Positions 1 to 12,625 are shown, counted from the stretch's first letter. The stretch: DNA of 64,000 nucleotides from Alnus glutinosa (GCF_958979055.1 NC_084887.1:35504620-35568619); one strand, 5' to 3'. The notes: generated by a model not told the origin, from the letters alone. Translations and numbers: made by a program.

Positions 1-205
1 TGAAGCCTACTTATTTCTAGCTTATAAATTTGATGCCATAGTACCTAACCAGGTTAATAACAAAGGATGTTACTCACAGTTAGCATTCTATCAATAATCT
101 TTTTCTTCTCTCTCCCTTTTTTTTTTTTTAATATATATTTTCTAATGGAGAGGGATATAAGTTACTGCTACACATACATATTTGGTGGAAGATGAGATGC
201 ACTAC

Positions 206-3200
206 CTTCGCAGTTGGATGAACTTTGGCAGATGGATGAACATAAACATCACCAATGACTGTAGCACTTTTAGTACCATCTCCACTAGCCAAAAGATGGG
301 GGGAGGTTAATCGAAATTGGGCAAGATACAAACCCGAACATTTTAAAGACATTCTGTAATATCAAAGACAGATTAAGATGAGGCCAATGTGGTCCAAACT
401 TAGGCATAATGGAAAAGAAATTGGAAATGATGGACGCAGTTATTGTACCCTGGAGTTTTTATCTGTTCCCAAAAATCCATGGTCTCATATGTATACAATT
501 GCTTCTTTCCAGCAAGTGGTGACAAAATATCTTGGTCCAGTCTTACAAATCCTGTAGGAAGGGTTCTGTTAGGAGAAACAAAAATCAGCAGTGAGAACTA
601 AATGAAAGCAACTGCAGCTTTTAAAAATCAACAGATGAAAAAAGAAACATTGTTTTAAAAACTCAATATATATAACAATCAGATTAAATTTCAATGCATC
701 TAATGTGTAATGCGTGTTATGATGCAGTAAACATTTCTCACTTCGACTTTTTGAAGATTATAGTTGCATAAAAGTCTAAAATTCTGTTTTTCATTATCAA
801 AAGTAGTAGTAAAATTAGACCTTGTCACATATTGGAGGGATTCAAAGCTGGACGTGGCATGTAGATTAGCTGCAGTTAACAAAGCAATTATTCAGATTCA
901 AACAGGATTGAGAAATTGCTATGCATATCCCACACCAAATGAAACAATCAGATATGTGAAAAATTAATGACTGCAACAATATTTGTCACATGGCTCAAGT
1001 AAAGACTGTTTCCCAACCAAATTCCATCGCCAAGGTAACCTCGCTTCTCATCTGATAAAATCTAAATTTATTGCTGATGGTATCTGTCTGTAACTTTTTC
1101 CAAAAAATTTAACGCACTCTTAGCACAAAAATTTCAATGCTTTCTTCTTAATTTGGAACCCATGTTTGGGTTTTGAAAAGGAACATTGTGCATCATCATC
1201 TCTATGGATAGCCATTTGGCATTTTGACTTATGCCTTTTGACATGTCTCCAGTTTTTCATAAAAGTTTTTCAAACCAATGGATCTGAAAGATCAAATATA
1301 AACATAAATAAAGGAAAGATATAATCTCAAATAAGTGGGCCTATATCTGTATCTAATGAAGTGTATCCTATAATAGTGAGAGGAAGAGAAAGGAAATGAT
1401 GAAAATTGAATTGACTTGCGGTAGACCCCCGCCCCAAAGAAAAAAAGAACTCTCTGCAGATGAAACTATATATGCTTTCAGATTAGATACAATGTACAAA
1501 AAAGATGAACAAGAAATGCAAAGCAGTGTAATGATTAACATTTATGGTAGACAAGAGCAGATCAAAACTGCAGACCAGACCTAACTAAATAGGTATATGA
1601 CAAATAAAAACCAACCTCTGTCTTCCCTGTGAGTGGAGACACCTTCAATGACACTAAAAATGCCGCGTGTAAAGACGTAGACACCACAGTTTATCAAATC
1701 ACTCACCTACATGTCATGAAAATAGTTAACCCAAAGTAAACACTAAACATGGCCAGAAATACAACTAAGCCATTAAAGCTATCAAGCAACAACTAAGTTC
1801 ACAGCACTTGGGACAAAAATAAAACTGCACATTGCACATACAAATGTCTCTGGTTTCTCGGTGTAGTGCAACAGCTCTTTGGTGATTGGATCAGCAACCA
1901 ATTCACCAAACTGATGCGCTGATTCAGCAGAAACCTGCACATAAGGCCAGAAAATAAGAAAAACCAATGAAGAGGTTTGTGATTGGGGAATAATGTTGCA
2001 AGTAGCATGTGCCAACCTTGATGACTAACATTGTTCCCATTCCACCAAATCTTCTATGGGTCTCTGATAATAAAAGAATTGCACCAATCACATTCTCTAC
2101 AACTTATGCATGACTTAACAAATAATAATTACACCACAAGAATCCTTGTCACATATGATTTTGTAAACACTAGTGTATTCATAAGCCATTTAACATACAT
2201 CATCCATAGTGTGAAACTTACCAAGCATGTCAGGCAGTGGAAAATTGCAGCAAACATCACAATTCAGCAGAAAGATATGTGACTGCCCAAAAGTAGATGT
2301 ATGTGGTAAGAATGTGTATGCAAAAGCACACATGTAATAAGTTGAACAATTTTTTTCAAAAATTTAAATTAAAGAAATAAGAGAAAAAAAGAAAAAGAAA
2401 AAAAAAAAGTAGTTGATTACACAATATTAGGATAGATTTTTTTTTTGACAAGTAAAAAAAAAATTTAAATATTAGTATAGATGTTTGGACCCAAAAAAAC
2501 ATATTGAAAAGAAGTAAGAGAGAAAGAGCATGGCTCAAACCGGGCAGTCTTCCATAATCATATCTCTGAAGTAGTAAAGGCCACCAGCCGAACCATGCGG
2601 TTTGTCCTCTTTCAAGTACCTAGATTCAACACAATCAACAAGAAACCACTTTGAAGATCCAAATTCCAACACAGTCAAACCATTATGACCACCACACTAT
2701 CATGACAAATAAAGGCACTACTCACCTCACTGGTACTTTCAGCTCATTGGATATCGAAGACACATATAACGCAAATTCCCGCTCCTCGTAAAATCCAATC
2801 AAAAAAATCTGGGCCAAATTGGGTATCTACAACACAGAGATCAACAATCCAGCCTATCAATTCAACAACAACGAACTAATATTCCTTATCGAAATTCCAT
2901 TTGGCTTTTTCTCGACTTAGTAAAAGTCAAATGGGGCAAAAAGATGGGATTTTTAAATTATTAAAGCAATGAATTTCCTCAAATTTTCTCTGTAACCAAA
3001 CAAAGGCAAATGGGAAAAAGTTAAAGAAGAAAACAAAAGCTTACCCTTTTACAAGCTGAAATGGGATGGTGAACCATTGGCTGCCCAGCCAAAGGGAATA
3101 GAGGCTTCGGAGTATTGAATGAAAGAGGCCGAAATCTAGTCCCTACAAAGAGCAAAAAAAAAAAAAAACGAAAATTGTATACATAAGAAAAAAAAAAAAT

Positions 3201-3284
3201 TCAAGGAAAATCGAAGGTTATATTACCTTTGGTGGGTCCGCCCACCATGATCACTGCTACCACCTTCTCCTCCGAGCTTTCCAT
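206..3284 (-). CDS. KJC: KONJAC-type GDP-mannose pyrophosphorylase-like protein, 3' end off window
   Basis: Plant homologue of GMPPA. In Arabidopsis, KJC proteins are nucleotidyltransferase-like factors that stimulate GDP-mannose pyrophosphorylase (VTC1) and so supply GDP-mannose for glucomannan synthesis in the cytosol. Eleven exons are visible on the minus strand: 3227-3284, 3045-3142, 2726-2826, 2541-2619, 2222-2282, 2017-2063, 1842-1934, 1616-1706, 821-869, 449-565 and 206-353. All have GT-AG borders and join in frame to 314 residues. The N-terminus reads [20 protein letters not shown] and continues GTRFRPLS, the nucleotidyltransferase P-loop. Further landmarks are [41 protein letters not shown] and [10 protein letters not shown]. 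The last visible exon, ending [18 protein letters not shown], opens the left-handed beta-helix. About 100 residues, the rest of the helix and the stop codon, should lie beyond position 1. The gene appears intact. It is probably a regulatory rather than a catalytic subunit, a family-level inference. Confidence 0.93.
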
Positions 3285-4493
3285 GTCCGTAACTCTTAGT
3301 TAGCTTCTCGTAGACTTCAATATCGAATTGTTTCAAAGAATTTGAAGGTGTTTTCTGTGATGCAGGGTCCGGAGTCCGGACTATTCACGTTGCTTGAAGG
3401 CGAAGTGTTTCGATTCTTTTTCCTCCTTTTGGTCTTCGAATTCGGTGAGGATGCTCAAAGAGAGATGTTGGCTGTAACCAACAGTCTGTCTGGGTCATGA
3501 AGAACGACGTCGTCTGGTATTTTTTTTTTTAAATGACATCGGGTGACCGACGACGGAATATAATTCTCTGATTAAAATTTAAAATAAAATGAACATTATT
3601 TATTTTATGCTCCAAATTTAAAGTTTGTGTATTTAATATTAACAAGTTTTTAAAAAAAATTTAAAAAATGAGTTAGAGAGGATCTTATTCCAGCCAAATA
3701 AAGATAATAAGTCTTACAAATTTAATGGTCAATTTTTTTAAAAAAAATATACATTGTCATCTTGTATATACATAAAAAATATAAAAAAGAACATTTCTCA
3801 TTTGCTACTAAAAGCTGTTGCTGAGACTACATTGTCATCTTAACAAGCAGTTTTAAGACCACACGTCATTTCAACAACCTGAAAAGTCGACTCAAAAGGG
3901 GGATGTATTTTGCCTCAACAACCTGAAAGTCGTCTCTATAACAATTCAAATTAACTCCTCATCCGTAAGCGTTGCCAAAAGTGTTTGTTGAAGTCATCCT
4001 TCATCACCTCAACAATCTGCATTATCGGGACACCATAAATAAGACCCGAGTGGGAAGTGGGAAGTGGGAATTGGTACTTTGGTCTCTTGCTTCGTGTTTC
4101 CACGATGATGAAATCGTAATCCCCAAAATGCCAGAATTACCTAAAATTGTTCTACTCTGGGCCAAATTAATGGCATACTTCAGATTAGTTCCCAATTCAC
4201 TTTTAGTTCTAGAATGATGTTTATAAAGAGATCAAATGAACATAGCAATGTAGGAAAACAGAAAGCGAGTGCAGCGGACTTTGGTGCGGATGTTTGTGGC
4301 TCTCAATAGTTAAGTCTAATTGTAGTTTGAGCTTGAAACGGGCAGAATTTTCTTTTAAATTGGATTTGAAGAATTTTCTCCAACACAATTTATAAAACTA
4401 TCATGTGTCTCTTACGGACAGAATTCAGTGTAAGAGACAATTTAAAAAGAACAATTCTTTCTTTTTCTTTTTTTTGGGAGGGTAAAAAACGTA

Positions 4494-4685
4494 GGTCCAC
4501 CTGTTTTCCTCAACATATGAGTTGCACATGCTTTTTTTAATAGCATGTGAGAAGCACATACTTTTTTAATAAAATTTTCTCTACTCTGTTAATGCTATTA
4601 AAAAAAGGCTAAAAAGCATGTACAACTCGCATGTTAAAAGATACATGACAACTTTATAGCTGGATTAGAGGAAAACTCGGTCCAC
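4494..4685. mobile_element. Candidate small MITE with imperfect hairpin and flanking direct repeat
   Basis: An imperfect inverted repeat pairs GTTTTCCTC (4503-4511) with GAGGAAAAC (4668-4676). A second arm pair lies inside: 4513-4537 against 4610-4634, both built on a gagttg-cacatgctttt core. The block is bracketed by the direct repeat GGTCCAC at 4494-4500 and 4679-4685, which could be a target-site duplication (8 of 9 bases match if extended). No coding capacity. The superfamily is not determined; a 7-9 bp duplication would suit a hAT or Mutator-type MITE. Confidence 0.45.
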
Positions 4686-4864
4686 TTAGGCTGCAATGCT
4701 TTAATTTGGGGTTACTTTGTTATGTGATTAACGCAGAGAATGTGGTTCACATTGTTTAAGTGGATTGAATAAGTGCTTTTACTGGATGTAAGCTCTATAG
4801 ATTTGGTTTTAGTTCTAACTTCTATGATACATTTTGTGTTTCAGTTTTTTGTTGTAATGGAAGT

Positions 4865-4963
4865 CCATTCCTTTTCTTTTCTTGTTAAATGTGACTAATA
4901 TTTGAATTGGATACCATTCTTTTTCTTTTCTTGTTAAATGTGATTAATATTTGAATTGGATAT
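4865..4963. repeat. 49-bp tandem duplication (two copies)
   Basis: Two adjacent copies of a 49-bp unit start with ccattc at 4865 and 4914 and share the core cttgttaaatgtga. They differ at only a few positions. No coding role seen. Confidence 0.75.
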
Positions 4964-5587
4964 TGGTATTGAGTGGTTCCTGGTGATTCAATAGTCAAAA
5001 GCATGTATAATCAAAATTGTTCAACTATATATTTCCACACAGCTAAGATGTGGTTCCAAGAGTAAGTCATGCAAGGAAACAGTTGTGTCACAACTCAAAA
5101 TTACAACATCAATAGAACGGTAAGATCCAAATGACCCATGGACATGAACTACAAAAGTATACCTATACTAGCAAAAAGTTACATACCCAACTAATCCAGC
5201 ATCTTCTGCTTGTTTCCCAAGTAATCCAGCATCCTCTGCTTGTTCTTTCACGTGTGCAAAATTCCACATGACCAAATAATCGTATAGGCAAATAACTTTT
5301 TCAAAGTTAGAATGTTAACCAACTGAAAAGAACACGGAATCTTCATTGTTGTGATTTGATGGAAAGAAGCATACTGATCTTATAAGCAGCCATCACACCT
5401 GCCACTGCTTACAAAACCCAGCCAGGTTGTCTCAACTCCTTGGCACTGAAGATCCGCACTTCTCTACAAGCCCAACAGCACATTAGGAAGATGTTGATGA
5501 CAAGTTGATAATGGCATATCACTTCTCACTTTCACTGTAGATACTCTCCAAATATGATGAAAACTAGGTCAAAAGTTACTAGACTAA

Positions 5588-8401
5588 TTACCCAACACAT
5601 TCCACCTGCAATGTCAAATCCTTGACTCCAGCACCCTGTAATATCCGTGAAACCTGTGCCTTTGTAGAAGCCTTGTCAGTTTCCTTTGAGATATGAAGAT
5701 TTAGTGTCCCCACAACATCTGTGCTTGTAAAACTCCATACGTGCAAATTCCTGATCCCATGTACTCCCCTTATCTTCATAACATCAGTTAGAGCTTCTTT
5801 CAAATCCTGCTCATGCATCCTAGGAACTCTTTGGAGTAAAATTTCTGCAGAGTTTCTGAGTAATGGGATAACTGAAGCTACAATTAAGACTGAAATAAAT
5901 ATTGAGCACGCAGGATCAGCAACAAGCCATCCCTTGTACTTAATTAAAAGGGTCGATAAGACAACTCCAACACTTCCCATGGTGTCTGCAAGAACATGCA
6001 AAAATATTCCTTCCATGTTGTGGTCAACATGACGATGGTGTTTTTGTGGTTCTTCTCCAATAGACGGAAGTTTTCTTGATTGGGAACCATGATTTCCTGT
6101 GGAGGAGCAACTTTTAGTATCTGAACAGTGTGTATGGGTTTGAGAACCTGCTCCTTGACCATGAGATTCTGCCACATTATGACCTTCAAAGGAATGACTA
6201 CATGAGCTTCTTGAAGAACTATGGGGGAAGCTTTCGTGTACATGGTTGTCAGCTTGATGATGGTTATGGTGGTCATGTTGGTGAGCATGCTCAAGATGAT
6301 CGTTACAGTTGGTTCTCCCACTAATGTGATCTTCTTTACAGTGGTCAGCACAGCCATAGGGATTACAACTGTGTTGTTCATGATGGTCAGTGTGGTCAGA
6401 GCATGATTTTTCATGGCATTCACGGGAATCAGCAGTACATTCATGATGTTTTCCGTGATCATGTCCAACGTGGTCATGAGAATGTTGGTCATGATGGTGG
6501 GAGTGGGAGTGAGAATGAGAATGAGAATGTGAGCATCCCTCATGATCATGGCCAAAATGGTCATGAGAATGTTGGTCATGATGGTGGGATTTGGAGTGAG
6601 AATGAGAATGTGAGCATCCCTCATGATCATGTCCTAAATGTTCATGAGAATGTTGGTCATGATGGTGGGAGTGGGAGTCAGAATGAGAATGTGAGCATCC
6701 ACCATGGGCATGATGATGCTCCTCATGAAAGAAAATCAAACCAACCACATTAACCACAAGTCCTCCAATTGAAACAGTCAATAGACTGTTAGTTGATATC
6801 TCCTGAGGGTCCAAAATCCTCTCAAATGACTCCAGAACAATTAGTGCTCCAACCAGAACCAGTAAAACAGCATTAACATATCCCGAAAGAACCTCAAATC
6901 TCCCACGACCATAATTAAACTGATTGTTTGCAGGCAAACGTGAAATATATGAAGCATATAGCCCAATTGCCAGAGCAGCACAATCAAACAACATGTGGCA
7001 CGCATCAGATATCAACCCAAGACTATTGCTCATGAACCCGGCAACAAATTCCACAACCATGTACCCTGTGTTGATCAAAAGGAAAAGTGCAATCTTACGG
7101 GACTTCCTCTCACTCCAAATATGCCGGATAGCTTTCATAATCGAGGTAGTAAATAACTCAGGAGACTCCACCCCCAATTCAAGATAATTCGAATCAACAG
7201 GATCTAACTCCCAAACAGCCACATAAAGCAATAAACCACAACTCAGCAATCCCCAAAGCGAGAGCTCAGGAAAATAGAACAGCTCTAAAACAAGAGTACA
7301 AACAAATGTAACCAAAAACTCCCTCCGAAAATCTTTAGAACTCACGAGCTTCTCATCACTATAGTTTTCACTCAAAAGCACACCGAAAACAACAGTGTTT
7401 GCCAAAGGCCAAATCAAATTCCCAATGAAAACACTATCTCCCTCAGCTTTAAACATGAGCATACTAATAACAGCAGGTACAAAAAGAACAATTGTTGTGA
7501 AAAACAGCGAAATCAGCCTAACCCGTTTCCGACCCAGTTGCCTAATCGTCCCCCAATTCATTGAAACGCGCTCGTAACAACCAAGAAACCCAGACAGAAA
7601 CGGCAGCAACATTGGCCAAACTCTCACACAATTCTCTCTCGGAAACACCGAAACACCCCATTTCTCGACCAAAGAAGCAGAAAATGGAAAGCATTCAATC
7701 CGATCCCAACTAATAGACAACAAAAACAACCCGAAAAACAAAGCGAAAAACCCACGAACCTTAGACGACCGGTACCGAATCAGGTCACCGAAACTCCGAT
7801 CCCTCCCCTCGGCAACGAACCGGGCTGCGACATTGCCAGACATTTCCGCGAGAATCATCGCCGCTGTGCCACAGTATCTGAGCGCTTGGAATCGAAGAAG
7901 AAAGACCACAGCCAAAAGAACGGACTTGGCGACCAAAACTCTCCGCTGAGATTGCGTGATCGAGGACAATGATAAAAGGGGTTGGCTTTGAGACTTCGGG
8001 TGAAATGGGTTTTTGGAATTGGAGGCGAAGAGTGAGAAGGAGAGGGTGAAGAGGAAGGAGAGGAGGGAGACGAAAAAAGAGAAGGGGAAGAGAGAGAAGG
8101 AAGGAGATGAGCGAAGGAAAGGGAGGAGGGAGTAGAGGGAGCGAAGAGAGAAGAGGAGAATGAAGAGGAAGGAAAGGGAGGACTCTGCAGAAGTGGAAGT
8201 TCTGGAGTTGAAGGAAGAGAGGGATGCAAGGCGGTGTTTTGATGGGGTTGGGGTTGGGGTTGAGGTTGGGTATGGGTACAGAGGGTACGGTCTATTCACG
8301 GTGGTGGGTGTGGTGGGATTCGTGGCTGCGGTGGCGCGTGGTGGGAGGGAGAGGCGGTGAGGCCGATGTTGCTGGTGGTGGTGGTGGCGGTGATCGGCCA
8401 T
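5588..8401 (-). CDS. MTP12: MTP12-type cation diffusion facilitator (Zn transporter), intronless
   Basis: A single 937-residue ORF. MTP12-type proteins are large CDF-family members with many membrane segments. In Arabidopsis MTP12 pairs with MTP5 to load zinc into the Golgi. The first ~430 residues are a Ser/Pro/Thr-rich head followed by several hydrophobic segments, the N-terminal extension that sets this subgroup (and animal ZnT5) apart from small CDFs. The CDF core follows. TM2 carries the metal-site pair H469/D473 in SDACHMLFD, and TM5 carries H802/D806 in HVLAD, so both halves of the transport site look intact. Between TM4 and TM5, residues ~560-780, is an exceptionally His/Asp/Ser-rich cytosolic loop with tandem repeats. 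A C-terminal domain (~850-937) ends the protein. Start: first ATG of the frame, followed by a His-rich N-terminus (MADHRHHHHQQH). Lack of introns agrees with the Arabidopsis gene as I remember it. Confidence 0.93.
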   Translation of the reverse strand: MADHRHHHHQQHRPHRLSLPPRATAATNPTTPTTVNRPYPLYPYPTSTPTPTPSKHRLASLSSFNSRTSTSAESSLSFLFILLFSLRSLYSLLPFLRSSPSFSLFPFSFFVSLLSFLFTLSFSLFASNSKNPFHPKSQSQPLLSLSSITQSQRRVLVAKSVLLAVVFLLRFQALRYCGTAAMILAEMSGNVAARFVAEGRDRSFGDLIRYRSSKVRGFFALFFGLFLLSISWDRIECFPFSASLVEKWGVSVFPRENCVRVWPMLLPFLSGFLGCYERVSMNWGTIRQLGRKRVRLISLFFTTIVLFVPAVISMLMFKAEGDSVFIGNLIWPLANTVVFGVLLSENYSDEKLVSSKDFRREFLVTFVCTLVLELFYFPELSLWGLLSCGLLLYVAVWELDPVDSNYLELGVESPELFTTSIMKAIRHIWSERKSRKIALFLLINTGYMVVEFVAGFMSNSLGLISDACHMLFDCAALAIGLYASYISRLPANNQFNYGRGRFEVLSGYVNAVLLVLVGALIVLESFERILDPQEISTNSLLTVSIGGLVVNVVGLIFFHEEHHHAHGGCSHSHSDSHSHHHDQHSHEHLGHDHEGCSHSHSHSKSHHHDQHSHDHFGHDHEGCSHSHSHSHSHSHHHDQHSHDHVGHDHGKHHECTADSRECHEKSCSDHTDHHEQHSCNPYGCADHCKEDHISGRTNCNDHLEHAHQHDHHNHHQADNHVHESFPHSSSRSSCSHSFEGHNVAESHGQGAGSQTHTHCSDTKSCSSTGNHGSQSRKLPSIGEEPQKHHRHVDHNMEGIFLHVLADTMGSVGVVLSTLLIKYKGWLVADPACSIFISVLIVASVIPLLRNSAEILLQRVPRMHEQDLKEALTDVMKIRGVHGIRNLHVWSFTSTDVVGTLNLHISKETDKASTKAQVSRILQGAGVKDLTLQVECVG
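6460..6710 (-). repeat. In-frame tandem repeats encoding His-rich loop of MTP12
   Basis: Three near-identical units of about 81-87 bp encode 27-29-residue peptides. Each has a Cys, then (Ser-His) dipeptides, then a HHHDQHSH-type block ending GHDHE. The third differs mainly in the number of SH dipeptides, which indicates slippage or unequal exchange. Similar CDF loops bind zinc and tune transport. Confidence 0.85.
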
Positions 8402-9449
8402 GGTGGACGATGTTGCTTTCTTTTACGTTTTGGGTCTACGAAGCTTACGAGAGATAGGCGTTTGATTTTTGTTTCTGTAAGGACTCTGGAGTAATGGAGA
8501 AGTTGGACTCGCGTTCAAGGAGTGGGACCAGGTGCCTGATGGGATGATTATGACCGTTAGATTTGTGAACACTGGTGAGATCTAATGGTCAATTTTTCTG
8601 CATTGACTTGGCCTTGTTATTTCTGTCTTGATTTTTGGTGGGTCTGACTATTGACTAGTCTGCCTCTCATCAGTCCTCCTCTTCCCATTTCTTCGTAGAA
8701 AACAGGTTTCTGTATTGGGCTTTGATTTTTGGAGCAGCTGTCTTCATCAGCCATGTTCACTCAGAACAGTGGAGTGGATTGTTGTCTGAATTAGAAGCCC
8801 AGAGCTGAATCATGGGCTTACATCTGTGCTGGCGTGAGGGTAGAAGTGCTTTGATTGGGGGAATTTTGGGCTTTTCAAGGCCATAAACGAGACAAACTTC
8901 CAATATGAAATAATGGGTCACATGAGTTTTGAGGAGCTTATGAAGAATTGGGCTTGACCCCTTCATCTTGTTTTGAATGAGATGTCCTTTTGTAGATAGC
9001 ATATCTACATTAGGTATAGGTTAAGGACTCGCTTACTTGCTAAAATTTTTATGGACCGACTTATAGTAAAGTCGACAAAAGAAATTAGGGAGTTATTGAT
9101 ATACAGAACCACCAAAGGCCCATAAGGCTAGTCCAATTCGGGTCCACTTGGGCTCAACGACTGCCAAAGAGCCCTTTAAGCCTGCCTATAAAATAGTTTA
9201 TCGACCTATTGAGGATATTAGGGCCTACAGGCCAAGAAAAGGTCTGTCGGCCTGGCCCAAGGACTAATCATGTTCTAAACTTCTAAGACCATAATACACA
9301 TATACCATGAAAATAGCTTATATTGAAATAAAGAGGATTTTTATACGCCCGTTTAAGCCTTTTGGACTAAATACATTTAATAGTTACTGATTGAAGAGAG
9401 TTTTTAGACAAAATAAAGTTTAATTGTATTATATGTGTGTAATAAGGGA

Positions 9450-9522
9450 CCTACAATCTCTTTAAAACTTTGTTTACAACTTGCTGACACATGTCAAATT
9501 GTGATCGGAGCAACGCCAACCA

Positions 9523-9556
<34 letters not shown>

Positions 9557-9616
9557 GATTAAGACTCTCAATCATATGTTGACACGTGTTAACAAGTTGT
9601 GATAAAGGAATTGTAT
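9450..9616. mobile_element. Palindromic MITE-like element with T/A core
   Basis: The left arm (about 9450-9510, with ttacaacttg then acacatgtcaa) is matched in inverse by the right arm (about 9560-9616, with gacacgtgtt and caagttgtga). The centre is a run of T then A (about 9524-9556) that can itself fold. There is no coding capacity. Target duplications were not identified, so the class stays open. Confidence 0.5.
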
Positions 9617-10967
9617 GTTAAGCATTTTTCATTACATATTAATTACCCACATATATAGAAAAGCTAATTATCTACAATTGTTCATCTTTATTTTTTGGTA
9701 TATATATAACTTGTCCATCTAAAAGAATCTTTTTTTTCTTCTTCTTCTTTTTATTTTTTTTTTATTTTTATTTTTAAACAGCACTATATATGTGCATGTG
9801 GCCTTCTGTTTACAAATACTATTGTGCTAGTAAATTTTGGAGAATTTTGAAGATGTAGATGGTATTTTAATGATAAAATATTGTGCAAGAACAATAGGAC
9901 CAAATTTGCTCGCATATTAATTTATGATCTCATGAGCAACTTGGTGAAAGAATAAAAGACATGATGGCTCTAGGAAGGCTATTTGAATCAACAAAAAGCT
10001 CCGACTTGAGCCAACCACTTTCAAAAATGGTGGCTTTTGGCAAATTGCCATAATGGCCTTTGAAGACGTACACCCTATGCATAGATGAAGAACATTTCTA
10101 TTACAATGGAGTGCCTATTTCGACGGCTGTGATGAAGGTTAAGATCAATTGAAGTTAAGTTTTGTCATGCATGCATCTTTTTGTTCACAACAAAAATTAA
10201 GATGGATTTAATATTTTTTATTTTAAAAAGTGTTTAGATTTGACATAAAAGATAAAATAATTTTGAGTGTTTTGTGTTTTGAGTTGTATATTAATAAACC
10301 AACTATTTCTTAAATAAGTGATAAAAAAAGTAAAACGTAATTTAAAGATGTTAACGAAAATTAACAATGACTACTCACCCCTAATCCTCGATCTTTGATT
10401 CAAATGTTAGAGTGGTGCGCCACCAAGGGGGGAGGGGAGGCGGTACCACCTTCGATGCTTAAGTCAGCAAGAGTAAAAAGGTAAGAATCAAGAACTATAT
10501 CATAGAGATTAGGGCATGAGAGTTTACCTGGTCTAGTCTCCTACTGACATTTTATAGGCGAAATACCATTTACGTTGTGTGCATTCATTAGGTAATTTGT
10601 CATTAATGGCGCCACCCATTAATAAGTTACATTTCAATAATTTTCCTTATATGATGCTTTTCATAAATGGTTATTTTGAACTCGTGTTCCAAGTAAGTTA
10701 TGTGTGTGCTCCAAGGAAGCTACGTTTTGAGCTTTGGGTAGGGCTTTGAGCCGGGCCTTCATTTGAGTTTTTCCATTCAAGCAGCTCCCCATTCCTTTGG
10801 GTCACAAGTGTGGACCAACGAGAATAAGAGTAAAAGATCCATTCCAGTAGCTCTCAATTTCCTTGGGCCATAGGTGTGAGCTAACGGGAATAAGAGTAAA
10901 AGATCAATTCCAAACAAAAAATGATAAGCTTTGATAAATAACGATCAAGATTGTTAGCGACTATACC

Positions 10968-10974
10968 TTTTTCT

Positions 10975-11006
<32 letters not shown>

Positions 11007-11021
11007 TTTTTTTTTTTTTTT
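10968..11021. repeat. CTT/T-rich microsatellite
   Basis: Pyrimidine tract: repeated ctt triplets followed by a run of more than 20 T. Confidence 0.85.
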
Positions 11022-12625
11022 GGACCCAAAAAAATGATACAAATTAAGTGCTACTGCTAATAGTATTCCGTGTAGCAAAATTTAAATTGGGGGTCGTTCA
11101 AAGCTTCTAAAGTTGTTATAAAGATTATAAATATTTGTCCTTTTCATACAAGTCAACATATATAGAAGTATCAAAATTTTACATATATATAACAACTTGA
11201 ACTTCAACCCTAACATAAGTTTTTATTAACACCCTAAGCATCAAGCAAATATTTTTGCACGTTAATTATATTACTTTAATTGTATATATATAGAATATGA
11301 CCAAAAAAAAATATTTTTAATTTTATATTGTTTTTAAAAGTTATATTTTTGAAAGTCATAGTCTAGTGATCAGATCGACCTCTAATCCTTGAATCTTAGC
11401 CTTCACTTTTTCAGCGCTCTCAAGCCTCAACAGTCTGGTTTCTAAGATATTGGTTAGGAATTCAAATTCTCTTGAATATCTGTTTTGTACAAAATTTGAA
11501 AAAATCTTCATATTCTACTATTTCTTTTTAAAAAATTATTCTACCTTCATAGCTAGTACTATTGTGTTACTCCAAAGTGAACAAATTAAGGGTGGGATGG
11601 GGGGAAATTATTCTACCTCAAATTTCCCTGAATTTTGAGCAAAATAAATGCAAAAATTAAAAATATAGAAATGAGGAGTTGATCGGGTGGCCAACCATCC
11701 TTTAGAGACTTTTGGGGATGGTTGATCATCATTTCAAGGTCGAGGGGTATATATGGTACCAATGGCCGAGCCACCTCAAATGCCTTTAAGGGTATTGGTC
11801 GACGACCCCTTCAACCTTTAGAGAGCGACCAGCCATCATCAAAAGCCTTGAGAGGGTGGTCAACGACTCCACAACCAGTCTTTTTTTTTTTGTTGTTTTT
11901 CTTTCTTATAGTTTTTCTTCAAAATAGGGCAGTTTGGTACTTCCAAGTTTAAAAATTAAAATACCCACTTGCAAGTCATATACGCCATATTTTGTTAACA
12001 CCGGCATCTAATGGATGAGCCACTTCGCAACGAAATAGCGGTTTAAAGACAATAATTTTTTTGGTGTCTTTGCAAGTAGTGGTTTAGGGTAATTTGGGCA
12101 TTTCAAGTCCAAACTTTGCATGCGAAGGTTATGTGCGCCATTTTTCGTCTATTTTAATGCTAATGATTAATTTGTAACGAAATGATAATTCGAGAGGGCA
12201 AAGGTCACAAATAATAGTTTGGTAGTACGAATAAGTAAATAATTCGCAGAAAAGAGAGATATTTTATATATATATTAAAAAAAAAAAAAAAAAAAGAGAG
12301 AGATAAAATGAAAATAAACCCTCGTACTTAATTATATGCATCGCAACAAAATGGGTATAGTCAGACATGATAGCATATAAAAAGAAGATTCTCTGTTTCC
12401 CTCAAAATTTTGTGAAAATACACCAATTCGTAGAACATGATACGATTTAAAAGATATGCCTGCCATTTGAAAGAAAACTAATTAAGCAGTTTCAAGTACA
12501 TATATGTTCCACTTTTTGGTGAAATGAAGTTTCCAAAGTTCCAGCCGCCTGTCAATTAGAATCGGAGCTCTACCATGCATATATATAATCACTGCCATGC
12601 ATCGAGTACAACAACCATTGAAACA

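Larger units (their letters stand above)
3285..5587. other. Intergenic region between KJC and MTP12
   Basis: The right side (3285-3500) is the 5' flank and leader of the KJC gene. The left side (about 5000-5587) is the 3' flank of MTP12. Between them is AT-rich DNA with a candidate inverted-repeat element (4494-4685) and a two-copy 49-bp tandem repeat (4865-4963), annotated separately. Short ORFs here show no recognisable protein. Confidence 0.6.

Noticed and set aside
5944-6630. 228-codon Met/Thr/Ile-rich ORF on the minus strand
   Set aside because: It is the out-of-frame shadow of the repetitive His-rich loop of MTP12. Its composition follows from shifting CAT/CAC repeats by one base.
6403-6753. 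116-codon plus-strand ORF with HDH/ENE repeats
   Set aside because: Antisense reading of the same MTP12 tandem repeats; it has no independent support.
10380-10460. tRNA-like text (tagagtggtgcgccaccaag)
   Set aside because: No acceptor stem pairing, anticodon loop or B-box at proper spacing.
11722-11952. 76-codon plus-strand ORF
   Set aside because: It falls in a repeat-like block, has no similarity I recognise, and ends in a poly-T-derived Phe run.
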